Shown here one piece after another: positions 1-10,463 of a DNA stretch of 64,000 bases (position 1 is the stretch's first letter; each line of letters begins with the position of its first letter). Position numbers and translations under genes: made by a program. This DNA comes from Adiantum capillus-veneris (lineage: Eukaryota; Streptophyta; Polypodiopsida; Polypodiales; Pteridaceae). The notes beneath the pieces were generated by a model that was not told where the DNA came from, made no database searches, and worked only from the letters and a program-made list of their open reading frames with translations. The stretch spans positions 62,619,872-62,683,871 of the forward strand of contig CM043953.1 of the NCBI GenBank assembly GCA_014529385.2. Reading direction: 5' to 3'.

Positions 1-2649
1 ATTTAGATCATGAGCAGCCACAAGGCTTAAGACAAGCCTAATTGAGTTCATTTTTACAACAGGAGAAAATATTTCATTGAAGTCAATACCTTTCTTTTGA
101 GAAAAACCTTTTACCACAAGCATAGACTTGTACCTTTTCTTCCCACCTTCTTCTTCCTTTAGTTTGTACACCCATTTGTTTTGAAGTGCCCGCTTACCTT
201 TAGGCGACTCAACCAACTCCCATGTTTGGTTGCGATGTAGTGAGTCCATCTCCACTTGCATGCTCTTCGTCCATTCTTCTTTGGATTCATGTTGCATAGC
301 TTCTTCATATGATTCCGGCTCTCCAGAATCTGAGATCAGGAGATGGTTGAAGGAAGGAACAAACCTTTTTGGAGGTCTACTTGCTCTTGTAGATCTTCGG
401 GGAATAGGTTGAGGCTCCTCATTTGGTTGACGTTGTTGTACATTGTCACTGTTTGCAGTCCTTGAGTCTTCACCGTCCTCAAGCTCCATGTACTCATCAC
501 CTGTTTCTTTTGTTTGTTTTCTTTCCAAGTAATCTTTGTACATATTTTGTTCGTTAAAAATTACATCCCTACTCCTTAAGATTTTACCATCTTCAGGATT
601 CCATAGGCGATACCCAAAGTCTCCTTCTCCATAGACAATGAAGAAACACTTTTTGGACTTTGCATCTAACTTTGATCTTAGGCTTCTATCTATGTGCATG
701 AAAGCCTCACACCCAAACACTTTGAGAAATGTATAATTCACCGGTTTACCTGTCCATGCCTCTTCTGGAACTCCCCCATCCAATGCCGTTGAGGGTGACC
801 GATTGATTAAGTACACAGACGTACTTACAGCTGCCGCCCAAAGCTCAAGCGGTAGGCCTGCATGTAGCCGCATGCTTCGTGCTCGTTCCATGATTGTCCT
901 GTTCATCCTTTCTGAAATCCCATTTTGTTGAGGTGTCCTTGGGGTTGTCCTTTGCCTCCGAATGCCATTGCTAGCACAAAAGTTTTCAAAAGCTTGGCTG
1001 CAATATTCGCCTCCATTGTCGGATCTGAGGCATTTAACCTTGGTACCTGTTTCATTCTCCACAAAGGCTTTCCACCTTTGAAATATGGAAAATACATCGG
1101 ATTTATTCTTCATGACATAAACGCATGTTTTTCTAGTCGCATCGTCTATGAATGTTACATAGTACAATGAGCCACCAAGTGATGGCGTACTTGCAGGACC
1201 CCAAACATCAGAATGAACCAACTCAAGTTTTTTATTTTTTCTTTCATTTCCTGATTTTTGAAATTTTACCCTCGTTTGTTTACCATAAACACAATCTTCA
1301 CAGAACTCTAAGTCCACTTCTTTCAAACCTGCTGGAAGCTTCTTTGTTTGAAGGATTTGCATTCCTTTGGCACTCATATGCCCAATTCGGTAGTGCCACA
1401 CCGCACTGTCAACTTCTGTAGTTGCTGCACAAGCTGAAGGTTGCGTGCTAACAGTACACAAGTAAAGTGTACCGACTTTTTCACCCTTGGCAACCACCAA
1501 AGATCCCTTTGAGATCTTCCACCGTTTGTTTCCGAATGCAATTTTGTGACCTTCATCGTCCAATTGTCCTGTAGAGATCAAATTTTTGCAAAGAGAAGGA
1601 ACATGCCTAACATCTTTAAGCTTCCATTCATTTCCGTTAGCAGTTTTGATAGAAACTGTACCTTTGCCGACAATCTCACAAGCTTCATCATCTCCCAAGT
1701 ATACATACCCAAAATTACCTTTGGTGTAGTCTTGGAAATGTTGCTTGTGTGGTGTCGCATGGAATGAAGCCCCGGAATCTACTATCCAGGAATTAGACAC
1801 ATTGTCTAATGAGAGAATTAGAGCATCTTGCTCTACTTTACCTACCACATTGGCCTCCGATGTTGGCTTGTTGTCTTGAGACTCTGTCTCCTTCTTCTTC
1901 TTGGACCAGCAATCCTTCTTGACGTGGCCCTTCTTTCCGCAGTTCCAGCATTCAAGAACTGACTTTGTGCGTGACTTGCTCCGCCTTGAGCGATCACGAC
2001 CCTTTTGGTTTTTGAACCTCTCCTTAAGCCTTCCTCTTGTTTCCACTGATAGTGCAGCACTTGATGATTCTCCTGTGCTTCTCCTTCGCATTTCCTCTCT
2101 TAGGAGAACACCCACAACATCATCAAACTTAAGAGTATTTGTGCCAGAGATAGAATTACTTACAGCCATCACAAGGCTGTCCCAACTATCCGGTAGAGAT
2201 GATAGTATAAGGCGAGCTGGCACTTCGTCATCGAAATTGATTTTCACTGATCGAAGTTGACTTATGTTTGTGTTAAAGTCATTTAGGTGTTCTGCAACTG
2301 AACCATTCTCTGCCATCTTTAGATTGAACAAGCGCTTCATAAGAAATACCTTATTGGATGCCGATGGTTTCTCGTAGAAGTCGTCAAGTGACTTCATCAA
2401 GTCCTCCGTGGTCTTCATCTCCGAAACATTGAAGGCCACCGTTGACGCCAAGCTTAACCGGATTGTTCCCAGTGCTTTTCGATCAAGGACAATCCATGCT
2501 TCATCTGCCATTGTTGCGAGCTTCTTCGCAAGACCGCCTAGTGGCAAATAGAGGTCCTTCTGGTAGAGATAGTCTTCAATCTGCATCTTCCAATGTTGGT
2601 AGTTTTTTCCGTTGAACTTCTCAATCTTGAGCTTCCCTTCCTCCGCCAT
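1..2649 (-). CDS. Ty1/copia gag-pol polyprotein, 5' part, uninterrupted, cut by window edge
   Basis: Starting at the ATG at 2649 on the minus strand, I checked every codon to position 1 and found no stop: 883 codons, continuing outside the window. Domains in order: copia Gag, then a CCHC zinc knuckle (CWNCGKKGHVKKDC, about 1909-1950), an aspartic protease with DSGA at 1768-1779, an integrase zinc motif (about 1270-1400), integrase catalytic Asp 481, Asp 544 and Glu 580 (the last two have DD35E spacing), and the beginning of reverse transcriptase (KGFSQKKGIDFNEIFSP near position 70). The RT YVDD box is outside the window. The gene makes virus-like particle proteins and the enzymes for reverse transcription and integration of the element. 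All visible catalytic residues are present, so this is the only element here whose visible coding part looks undamaged. It resembles the Tork/Tnt1-type copia group; that placement is an inference. Confidence 0.93.
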   Translation of the reverse strand, partial: MAEEGKLKIEKFNGKNYQHWKMQIEDYLYQKDLYLPLGGLAKKLATMADEAWIVLDRKALGTIRLSLASTVAFNVSEMKTTEDLMKSLDDFYEKPSASNKVFLMKRLFNLKMAENGSVAEHLNDFNTNISQLRSVKINFDDEVPARLILSSLPDSWDSLVMAVSNSISGTNTLKFDDVVGVLLREEMRRRSTGESSSAALSVETRGRLKERFKNQKGRDRSRRSKSRTKSVLECWNCGKKGHVKKDCWSKKKKETESQDNKPTSEANVVGKVEQDALILSLDNVSNSWIVDSGASFHATPHKQHFQDYTKGNFGYVYLGDDEACEIVGKGTVSIKTANGNEWKLKDVRHVPSLCKNLISTGQLDDEGHKIAFGNKRWKISKGSLVVAKGEKVGTLYLCTVSTQPSACAATTEVDSAVWHYRIGHMSAKGMQILQTKKLPAGLKEVDLEFCEDCVYGKQTRVKFQKSGNERKNKKLELVHSDVWGPASTPSLGGSLYYVTFIDDATRKTCVYVMKNKSDVFSIFQRWKAFVENETGTKVKCLRSDNGGEYCSQAFENFCASNGIRRQRTTPRTPQQNGISERMNRTIMERARSMRLHAGLPLELWAAAVSTSVYLINRSPSTALDGGVPEEAWTGKPVNYTFLKVFGCEAFMHIDRSLRSKLDAKSKKCFFIVYGEGDFGYRLWNPEDGKILRSRDVIFNEQNMYKDYLERKQTKETGDEYMELEDGEDSRTANSDNVQQRQPNEEPQPIPRRSTRASRPPKRFVPSFNHLLISDSGEPESYEEAMQHESKEEWTKSMQVEMDSLHRNQTWELVESPKGKRALQNKWVYKLKEEEGGKKRYKSMLVVKGFSQKKGIDFNEIFSPVVKMNSIRLVLSLVAAHDLN

Positions 2650-2704
2650 AACTCCCACTCAATTCAAGGAATCCTTTCCTTGAGATAATTTAGCTACGAT
2701 CAAA

Positions 2705-2720
2705 CCTTGCTCTGATACCA
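2705..2720 (-). other. Primer-binding site (tRNA-iMet) of the left copia element
   Basis: On the minus strand the sequence reads TGGTATCAGAGCAAGG, the standard copia primer site complementary to the 3' end of initiator methionine tRNA. It lies 2 bp inside the LTR edge, which fixes the orientation and the LTR boundary. Confidence 0.92.
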
Positions 2721-2722
2721 GT

Positions 2723-3459
2723 TGTTAGGAAATAAGACGTAGTTAAATAGATAATTGAGTAGATTACTTAATGGAGAGAGACAGATTTATATACACGAGA
2801 TTATAGAGTAGAGAGAGAGAGAGGGAGTACACACGATATACGTGGTTCACCCAATGTGGGCTACGTCCATGGGAAAGCAGCCATTCAATGGCTTTAGTAC
2901 TTCAAAACAAGAAGTAGTTTACAAAGGGATTATACCCTTAATGGAGCTCCCGCCTTGCTTCACTCTCACCACCTCACACTCACCTTGTTGCATCAACTTC
3001 ACACTATGAAATGTGTGTAGAAATGGCCTCCTTTTATAGGCCAAAAGGGCTGCCCTCTCTTATGAGAGACAGCCATGTGTAGCCGCCCTTGTGCGAATAA
3101 GTCCAAATCGGACCCTCCAATCCGCCTATGTGTGGCCGCCCTTGAGAAGACAACTCCGCTTTTGAATTTGGCCACCGGCCATTGAATTCGGCCACCGGCC
3201 ACCGGCCATTGACTTCCAACCACCGGCCATTGACTACCGGCCACCGGCCAACCAACCGATTGTTTTCCGACCACTTTCCGGCCGCCGTCCGGCCATAATA
3301 TTCCGGTGAAAAAGAATATTCCGGCGAAAAAAAGTCTCGGGGGCCTCCTCCCCCGAGGCCTTTAAAGTTGCCCCTGATTCTTGTCCGTGAAAATTTTGGT
3401 TTCCGGTGAGTGATTTTCCTTCACGCACGATGGCTTCTCCTCATAATGGGGGCCTTACA
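2723..3459 (-). repeat. 5' LTR of the left copia element
   Basis: The LTR runs TGTTAGG to CCTTACA in plus-strand reading, 737 bp, with the terminal TG/CA next to the primer site. A TATA-like motif (TATATAAA on the minus strand) is at 2786-2793, about 65 bp from the inner edge. A GGCCACCGGCCATTGA-type minisatellite occupies about 3169-3255. The partner LTR is outside the window, so the outer edge at 3459 rests on the terminal inverted bases alone. Confidence 0.75.
3169..3255. repeat. GC-rich minisatellite inside the copia LTR
   Basis: Four to five imperfect copies of GGCCACCGGCCATTGA(a/c)(t/a) occur in a row. On the minus strand this produces repetitive open frames (WPVAGSQ-like), which are a by-product and not a gene. 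Confidence 0.8.
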
Positions 3460-4310
3460 AATGTGCGCTTTTACCACAGAAAATTACAAGGGTAAATCAG
3501 GCTCCATACTTAACAAATACAACAATCTATACCATAGATCTCCAATGACATATAGAAGAAAAATTCATGTACAAGTCCAAAGCACTCCCCGATCACCATA
3601 TGCAATAAACCAATAAATGTATGTCAATTGCAAAATTGATAGATAGGAAATTGGAGTGATAAGTGGAACAAAAAAGTTGTGGTATAATTAGCAACCTATA
3701 GCTATAACAATAAAATAAACCTGTAATATATCATGGAAAATCACAAAATGTATTGTGATAATACATCAATAAAGGAAAACTTCATACACTCTTCAAGTAA
3801 CATACCATCAATAAGCCACCAATCTCATGAGGGGAAATCTCAACGTACAACAGTGCCCTTCTCGTTAAGTCGTATCAAGAGAGTGGTCAATCCATGTTGA
3901 AATCCAAGTAGTTCCTCTATTGCACTAAGATGACAACCACCAACTAGGTCTTGTATAAACCAAGCACAATATATTGAGTTTTTCTCTTAGCATATACAAA
4001 AATAAGTGCATAATGGAATCACTTATAAACACATGCTACATGTTGTCATAACTTTTTCTCGCAAGATGCATAGTCCCAACATTTTGTAATCTATGGCTGG
4101 CAACATTCCTCTACTAATTGAACCTCTCAAGTGTCTTTGCTTGCTCCCAGCAGCCAATTGCTCCCAACCAATGGCCTACCACTCCTCAATTTCAATCTAG
4201 CCTTGCTTTAAATTTCCATTTATACATGTGTCATGGGCCTCGAAACATCAAGGGACCCTTTGAATCCACATTGAGTTCACAACATGACATAATAGAGATC
4301 AAATTGTACC
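3460..4310. other. Non-coding gap between two retroelements
   Basis: No open frame with a recognisable domain, no tRNA and no simple repeat are visible. The stretch is AT-rich and reads as old intergenic DNA. It is the left flank of the Ty3 insertion at 4316 and continues at 10061 once that element is removed. Confidence 0.6.
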
Positions 4311-4315
4311 TTATA

Positions 4316-4468
4316 TGTTAGACAAGGGGAATTAGTTCCTTGGAGTCCACCTCCCAACCATCCACTATATAGCATGGCTCCTAGCTCTTTGCCCTAGTTG
4401 GACTCCCTTTCCACACTTCCTAGCCCGGCCTTGCCCTTGTCTAGTCCGGCCTTGCCCTTGTCCTGACA
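4316..4468 (-). repeat. 3' LTR of the chromodomain Ty3 element
   Basis: 153 bp, TGTTAGAC to CCTGACA. Compared with the 132-bp partner at 9924-10055 it carries one extra 21-bp tandem copy of the CCTTGCCCTTGTC-type segment near 4430-4460. It contains CACTATATAG, a TATA-like motif shared by both LTRs. The end of the pol reading frame lies inside it. Confidence 0.95.
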
Positions 4469-5107
4469 TTGCTCCCCCCTTAAAGAAGAGTTTTCATCCT
4501 TGAAAACAAAAGTGGGGAACTTCTTCTTAAGAACACTATTGTTTTCCCAAGTGGCGCCTTCCTCAGGTCGATCTTTCCACTTGATTAAGGCTTGTTGACG
4601 TACATGATGATGCGTACATAAATCATGATAGTCAAGAATGCATTCAGGTTCATGCGGTAAGGTAGGAGTTTCAACGAAATTAACCAAAATCTGTTGGTCA
4701 ATGACATTGTCGTCCCCATGTAACCGCTTACGTAAACGGCTTACATGAAACACCGGATGAATACGAGAATGTGTAGGTAGCAATAATTTGTAGGCACGAT
4801 CACCTACTCGCTTGAGTATTTTGAAAGGCCCACAATATCGTGGAGATAATTTAGGTGTTGGCCCAGTTTTCAGACATTCTGAACGTTCTGGCACACGTAA
4901 AAATACTTCCTCCCCTTTCTCAAAGGTAACTTGCTGACGTTTCTCATTAGCATACTTCTTATACCGACCCTGCGCTTGTCGGACATTCTTACAAGCGAGT
5001 TTCAGCATATCCATGTGGTCTTGGAGAAAATCCTTAACCTGTTGGAGCTTTTCGGTTGCCAACCCCACCGTAACAGGTGACCTAGGTTGAAAACCATACA
5101 TGAGCAT
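4394..5107 (-). pseudogene. Ty3 pol C-terminal part: integrase end and chromodomain
   Basis: An open frame of about 237 codons. It holds the C-terminal part of integrase (FEKGEEVFLRVP, then LSPRYCGPFKILKRVGDRAYKLLLP) and a chromodomain around ALIKWKDRPEEGATWEN. In chromoviruses this module is thought to steer integration to certain chromatin. The last codons lie in the 3' LTR and include DKGKAGL twice, because the 21-bp LTR duplication is in frame. It is one piece of a broken pol, not a separate gene; a frame break separates it from the integrase core at 5179-5640. Confidence 0.88.
4469..4483 (-). other. Polypurine tract of the chromodomain Ty3 element
   Basis: On the minus strand the sequence AAGGGGGGAGCAA directly precedes the 3' LTR. 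This is the expected plus-strand DNA primer site of an LTR retrotransposon. Confidence 0.85.
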
Positions 5108-5178
5108 GAAAGGCTAAATCCAGTTGTGACATGCTTAGCACTATTGTAGGCAAACTCGAGAATAGGTAAATATTCTTC

Positions 5179-5640
5179 CTAGTCTAACTGTTTCTTGCTA
5201 ATGTATGCTCTTAGCATATCCTCTAGCACTTGGCTAACTCGTTCAGTCTCACCATCTGTTTCTGGATGATCTGCTGTACTGAGGTTTAGTTGTGTGCCCA
5301 ATCGTTTAAACACAGCCCTCCAAAAATGACTGTTAAACTTGGGATCACGATCACTGACAATGTTACTTGGCAAACCATACAACTTGTATAGATTGTCCAC
5401 AAATAACTTGGCAAGTTCTGGAGTCTTAATCGTTGATTTGGTTGGAATAAACTTACATAGTTTAGTCAACCGGTCTACGACCATCCATACCGAGTCATGA
5501 CCTCGTATAGTGGTTGGTAAACGCACAATAAATTCCATAGAGATACTTTCCCATTTACCATTGGGAATCTCCAGATGTAAGAGTCCTCCCGCTTTCAGGT
5601 GCTCTGCTTTATTAACTTGACATTTTTGGCAATGCAACAA
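5179..5640 (-). pseudogene. Ty3 integrase core fragment
   Basis: Contains the CQKCQ end of the zinc motif, the core with VSDRDPKFNSHFW, and the catalytic Glu context HPETDGETERV. The first catalytic Asp of the DDE triad, normally in a MDFI context, reads Glu here (MEFI; codon at 5533-5535). The N-terminal zinc motif is incomplete and a break separates it from RNase H. It would not be expected to integrate DNA. Confidence 0.88.
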
Positions 5641-5859
5641 ATAAGCTTAAACAAAGCCATGGAAACTTGGCCAGTAAAACTGTCGTCGTACGAGAGCGTA
5701 AGTCTTTTTAATACCTGGGTGCCCTGCACTGGGACTATCATGACATTCATAAAGAATTTGGTGCCGAATGTCTATGTCCCTCGGTACACAAACTCTTCCC
5801 TTATGGAGTAGGTACCCATTGTCGATGGTGAAATGCTTCCATCGTTGTAGTTCATCACT

Positions 5860-6516
5860 CTATAGAGGAGAACTATGTGTGGAGGTTAATGTTACACTAC
5901 CATCATTGGAGTGAGAAGGATCCCTCATTTGTACATGTCTCCACACTTTGGAATATGCTTCATCATGCTCATATTTTCCCTTTAGAGAATCCAAAAATTC
6001 ACTACGAAGTTCCATGAACATGAGAGAATTGATCTCCGGCATATGACTTAGAGCGTCAGCCACCACATTGTATCGTCCTTTACGATACCATAGCTTGGCG
6101 TCATATTCCTGAAGAATCTCGGTCCACCTGGCTTTCCGACCCTTCAAATCCGTTTGTTGTGTAAACCATTTGATGCTTTCATGGTCAAACACAATCTCAA
6201 ACTGAGCACCATACAAATAATGCCGCCATGTTTTTAAGGCAGACACTATTGCATAGAGTTCGCGCTCATAAGCAGAGTAGTTCTGTTGTGCTGCATCAAG
6301 CTTCTTATTTTCAAATGAAATTGTCCATCCGTCTTGTAACAGAACTGTTCCAATAGCACGGTCACTAGCATCCATTTCCAAAATGAATGGTTTCAAAGGA
6401 TCTACAATAGCTAGTATGGGAGTTGTAGCTAATGCATCCTTGAGCGTATCGAAATTGTGTTGTTGAGCGGATCCCCACTGAAAAGCTTTGCCTTTGGCTT
6501 TCAGTTGGTCCGTCAT
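5860..6516 (-). pseudogene. Ty3 RT end and RNase H fragment
   Basis: The frame contains the RT connection (TPILAIVDPLKPFILEMDASDRAIG) and RNase H residues, ending beyond the ADALS motif that marks the RNase H/integrase linker. RNase H removes the RNA template during reverse transcription. The fragment is separated from the RT core at 6709-7149 by a frame break, and its C-terminal end runs into stops. Confidence 0.87.
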
Positions 6517-6708
6517 AGGAACAACAATATTAGCATAGTTTTTAATGAACCTTCGATAAAAACCTGCAAATCCTTTTAAAAAAATTTTAACTCCTCCAGA
6601 TTTTTAGGAGAAGGCCACTACCGGATTGTGTCCACTTTGGATTGATCCATATATAGCCCATTAGCGGAAATAACATGCCCAAGATAGTGAATTTCTTCTT
6701 TCAAAAAA

Positions 6709-7149
6709 TCACTTAGATTCCTTGGCATATAATTTATTTGTTCGTAACAATTCGAACACGTGCCTCAGATGTTGTAAGTGTTCTTCTTCAGAAGCACTGT
6801 AGACTAGAATGTCTTCGAGAAAAACGATGACAAATTTGCCCAAATACGGCTTCAAGACACTATCCATAAGTGACATGAATGTTGCGGGCGCATTGGTTAA
6901 CCCAAAGGGCATAACCAAAAACTCGTAGTGTCCAAACCTTGTTTGGAATGCAGTTTTGAGTATATCAGCAAGTCGAATACGGACTTCGTGATAACCTAAC
7001 CGCAAGTCTATTTTCGTAAAAATATGAGCATGAGTGAGTTTGTCGAACAACTCATCCATGCGTGGCAATGGGTACTTGTTCTTAACAGTAACCGCATTTA
7101 ATCCACGGTAGTCTACGTACATGCACATACTGCTGTCTTTTTTCTTCAC
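6709..7149 (-). pseudogene. Ty3 reverse transcriptase core fragment with altered active site
   Basis: Contains the RT fingers and palm motifs [30 protein letters not shown] and [12 protein letters not shown]. The catalytic box, normally FIDD or YVDD, reads FLED (Leu-Glu-Asp at 6811-6819). The first catalytic Asp is therefore Glu and activity is probably lost or greatly reduced. Confidence 0.9.
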
Positions 7150-7381
7150 TAATAAGATAGGAGAAGCCCATGGTGAAGAATTGGGTTGGATAAACCCTCT
7201 GCTAAGGTAGTCAGCACGCTGACCTCCACCTCAACAGCCTCAGAGTAACTCATACGGTAGAGAGGTTTACTGACAGGTTTACTGCCTGCAACCACATCGA
7301 TGCTATGTTGCACCAATCGTGTCGGCGATAATCCTGGTGGAAAATCATTAGGAAAATTCCTTTAAATAAATTCTGTAACTC

Positions 7382-8379
7382 TCAAGCAAATTTTGCTTGT
7401 TTGATAGTAGCCATTGGTGGAAGAGATGAGAGAGAAGCATGCGGCATTGAGGAATGTTCAACAGATTCAATGTTAGAGAGAAAATGAGACAATGAGTAAC
7501 ACAATAAAACTTGATCTATTTCATTATCAGAAATGAGCTGCATAAGCTCAACTGTACATATCAATGGTGAAGAAGGTACATCCTTCTGTCCTAACAACAA
7601 CACATGTGCGCCATGGGATTCGAACATCAAGCTGTTGTGCTCATAGCTACGCTTCAGTGATGGTCCTAGGCTATGCAACCATTCCCTACCAAGGACCATG
7701 TCTGCCCTCTCCATGTTCATAACCTGAAATTCCAAGGATGTGGAGTAGCCTTGTACTTCCAACGGAACAACTCGGACTTGAGTATCCCAGATTTTGGTAT
7801 CATGTCATTCATCATTGCTACCTTGTAGCGGTGGGTACTCAGAGTTTGAGGCAATTTGAGTTTTTTCACCAATCTATAATTGATAAAATTGTGAGTAGCA
7901 CCGTCATCTACCAAGATGAGCACCTTGTGCCCTTGCAGAGATCCGTGCATACGTACTAACTCATGTGGTCCAAAGGTCTGTTGCCACATGGAAGCTGTGA
8001 GACAGCATTCATGCACCACCTCGGTGTGTGTTACTTCCGCTGTAGAGAATCGTGAGGGAGAATCAAGAGGCAGCAGTTGCACCGTATGCACTGCTTTCTC
8101 CTTGCCATGAGCAGCAGATTTCCCCTTGGGACAATCCTTTTTGCCATGACCGCTTCCTAAACATTGAAAACATAATTTCTCTTTCTTAGCTTTATCAAAG
8201 TCCTCAGGAGAGAGAGGACCTCTGGACCCCTTTAGTTTTTTAGATGCTTCTGAATTGGCTACTATAGATTTCCTTTTATTGTGTCCGTATTGTGTGCGTG
8301 TATTACCATGTGTATTAGCAGGCACGTGATTATGATGTGATTTCTTTTCATCTGGATCATCGTGAATATGTACTTTCAC
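7382..8379 (-). pseudogene. Ty3 Gag end, zinc knuckle and protease, frameshifted
   Basis: 8379-7717 carries a basic region, one CCHC zinc knuckle (CFQCLGSGHGKKDC) and the retropepsin site LVDDGATHNFI at about 7891-7911. The usual Ser after the catalytic Asp is Asp here. The flap and the LGREWL strand follow in a different frame (7762-7382), so there is a frameshift near 7720-7760. The region would cleave the polyprotein if intact. Confidence 0.85.
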
Positions 8380-8425
8380 TATGGCTTCCTCAAGTTTTTT
8401 AGGGTCTTGAGTCTTGACGTGCTTC

Positions 8426-9274
8426 TTAATTAAGCTCTGGTGTCAGACCATGTATAAACCCCCGTACTTGCTGAAAGGTACCTAGGCCTTCCAACTTAAG
8501 GATAACGATAGTGAGATATATATCCAAGTAATTATGGGTATTGGCGCATGGAACACGTGTCCCAAGCGGTCCAATTCCGATCCGCCTCATTTGTAGGCAA
8601 AAATTCTTTGCGAAACATAGCTTCAAAAGCTGCCCAACTCTGTGGTATGATATTCTTCTCCTTGAGAGACATCCACCATTTGTAGGCCTTGCCTTCCAGA
8701 GTTAAGCTTATTTGCAGTGCTCTGACTGCGTCCGGGGTACGTCGTAAGACATGAATTCCATCCCACTTGCTGAGAAATATATTCACTGCATCTTATTGCG
8801 ATCTCGGTCCTCTCCCTTAAAAGTTGGTGGTTTGGTGTTTTTCAACAACTCATCCACCTCTTTTGCAGTGAGAGTGTGCAAAGCATCAGCAGATGGACCT
8901 TGTCCCTGATTAGAAGGGCCTTGGCCCTGATTAGCAGATGGACCTTGTCCCTGATTAGAAGGGCCTTGCCCTTGTGTAGCAACGTGCTCATGCATGTGGG
9001 TGTTAGCAGAACCTTTGGACTGCTGTTGCAATAATTGTATCACTAACATGGATAATTTAGTGACGTTTTTATTTAAAGATGCAAAATTTCCTTCCATGAT
9101 TGATATGCGTGTCTGAAGTGCACGAAATTCTTGAATATCAAGCAGTTCATAAGTGTCATCAACTGCCGTAGCGTCGCGGGCACTCTCCTTGAGAGCATCC
9201 GGCCCCGAGCCATTACGGGCAGGATCAGGTGTATTTTTCTCGAAATCAAAAGTCATATTGATATTGGAATCCAT
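8426..9274 (-). pseudogene. Ty3 Gag, fragmented over three frames
   Basis: The start ATG is at 9274 (MDSNINMTFDFEKN). A Gln/Gly/Pro/Ser repeat (NQGQGPS several times, about 8880-8980) is followed by the capsid-like Gag domain (ALQISLTLEGKAYKWW, then SWAAFEAMFRKEFLP, and GFIHGLTPEL). The frames 9274-8783, 8786-8532 and 8626-8426 overlap at their ends, showing at least two frameshifts. Confidence 0.85.
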
Positions 9275-9907
9275 GGCGACACAATGCAGTGGAAGGAATA
9301 GTGAGAAAAAATACCCGATGTTGAGAGCACTGCAAAGGTTAATTAGCCTTGCTAATTACGTCGAACTCGATATTGTTTAAGTCGAAATCAATCCAAAATT
9401 TCAGTCGTGTAGGGACTCGCTTTGAACCCGTTGTAGCCGAATCGAGTATCAGTGATATTGCTTTCGACCGCAATCAATTTTGAGAAATAACGTCGCCTAT
9501 GAATCCCCTTGCGAAGCTTTATCAATTTTCTGATTTTCTGCAGATAATATGCAAAAAAAATTTGTGTGTGTTGTATACTCGCCGGCCCTGTCTTCAATCC
9601 ACTCGGATCTATGCTCACGAACTCCGGAGGTCGGAGCTCTTTACTTGTTGTGGGGTGTGTGCTTCGGCCATGTGTCGTGAATTGCCCAACAACCCGGCGC
9701 AATGCCGTAGAGCCCCTGCGCGCTCAGTTTGAGCTCCCTTCACCCGGCGGCTCTCCTTGCCAAGGGCGCTTGCCCACGCAGTCCCGTCTTCGTCGTCCCC
9801 CTCACAGGAGATGAGCTCCACGGTGCTCTTGGCCATGGCATGCAACTCATGCAAAGCTTTTTGTGGCTCCAAAGCACCGCGCCTGTCTTTTCCCAAAAAT
9901 ATGAACT
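9275..9907 (-). other. 5' leader of the chromodomain Ty3 element
   Basis: About 630 bp lie between the primer site and the Gag ATG. The open frames here, in both directions, show no domain. It is interpreted as untranslated leader, possibly with the packaging signal. Confidence 0.6.
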
Positions 9908-9922
9908 TGGCTCTTGATACCA
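9908..9922 (-). other. Primer-binding site of the chromodomain Ty3 element
   Basis: The minus strand reads TGGTATCAAGAGCCAAG just inside the 5' LTR. It resembles the initiator tRNA-Met 3' end with one inserted base. Confidence 0.75.
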
Positions 9923-9923
9923 A

Positions 9924-10055
9924 TGTTAGACAAGGGGAACTAATGCCTTGGAGTCCACCTCCCAACCACCCACTATATAGCATGGCTCCTAGCCCTTTTC
10001 CCTAGTTGGACTCCCTTTCCACACTGCCTAGCCCAGCCTTGCCCTTGTCCTGACA
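9924..10055 (-). repeat. 5' LTR of the chromodomain Ty3 element
   Basis: 132 bp, TGTTAGAC to CCTGACA. It matches 4316-4468 except for scattered substitutions and the missing 21-bp duplication. It is next to the TTATA target-site copy at 10056-10060. Confidence 0.95.
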
Positions 10056-10060
10056 TTATA

Positions 10061-10458
10061 GAGCATCAAATATGTAAATCTGTTGCCTTCCCAACATAAC
10101 CTTACACTATTGCACCAAGAAAAACGTTGTATACCTCAGAGGCATCATGATCATGTGCCCTCTAAGGTGTCGTGGTGTGCAATCACCACAAATGAAACGG
10201 ATGGACATCACAATTGGGGCTCATGAATAGACAGAGTCATCTACAAAACATCCTCCTTGCCTCTTTAGATCCATGACTACGTCCATTATGTGTAGGTGTG
10301 TGATAAGGAGAGAAAGGATAGATACCACAAGAGATGTCACATCTCCTCATGTATCAATGTCAAGGAGCGTGCGAGAGACAACTCTAGTGGAGTATGTGTA
10401 GTAGTGGCACTAAGAAAAGTCTTGGATGTTGAGCTATCAAGGGGGGTCATCAATATCA
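10061..10458. other. Non-coding flank between two insertions
   Basis: About 400 bp with no recognisable gene. It continues 3460-4310 across the Ty3 insertion and is interrupted again at 10464 by the giant element. Confidence 0.55.
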
Positions 10459-10463
10459 AGGGA

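Larger units (their letters stand above)
4316..10055 (-). mobile_element. Complete, decayed chromodomain Ty3 retrotransposon with very short LTRs
   Basis: The element is 5.74 kb on the minus strand. Its LTRs are 4316-4468 and 9924-10055, flanked by a perfect 5-bp target-site duplication TTATA at 4311-4315 and 10056-10060. Reading from high to low coordinates: 5' LTR, primer site, leader, Gag with a zinc knuckle, protease, RT, RNase H, integrase, chromodomain, polypurine tract, 3' LTR. The gene order with integrase after RNase H and a C-terminal chromodomain places it among plant chromoviruses; the short LTRs suggest a Reina-like type (inference). Several frameshifts and active-site changes show that this copy is non-autonomous. 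Confidence 0.95.

Noticed and set aside
2999-3428. Minus-strand frames of 64-91 codons in the left copia LTR
   Set aside because: They read through the GC-rich minisatellite in two frames and have no domain.
9388-10005. Overlapping frames on both strands near the small Ty3 5' LTR
   Set aside because: They lie in the untranslated leader and LTR, with no domain and no conservation evidence.
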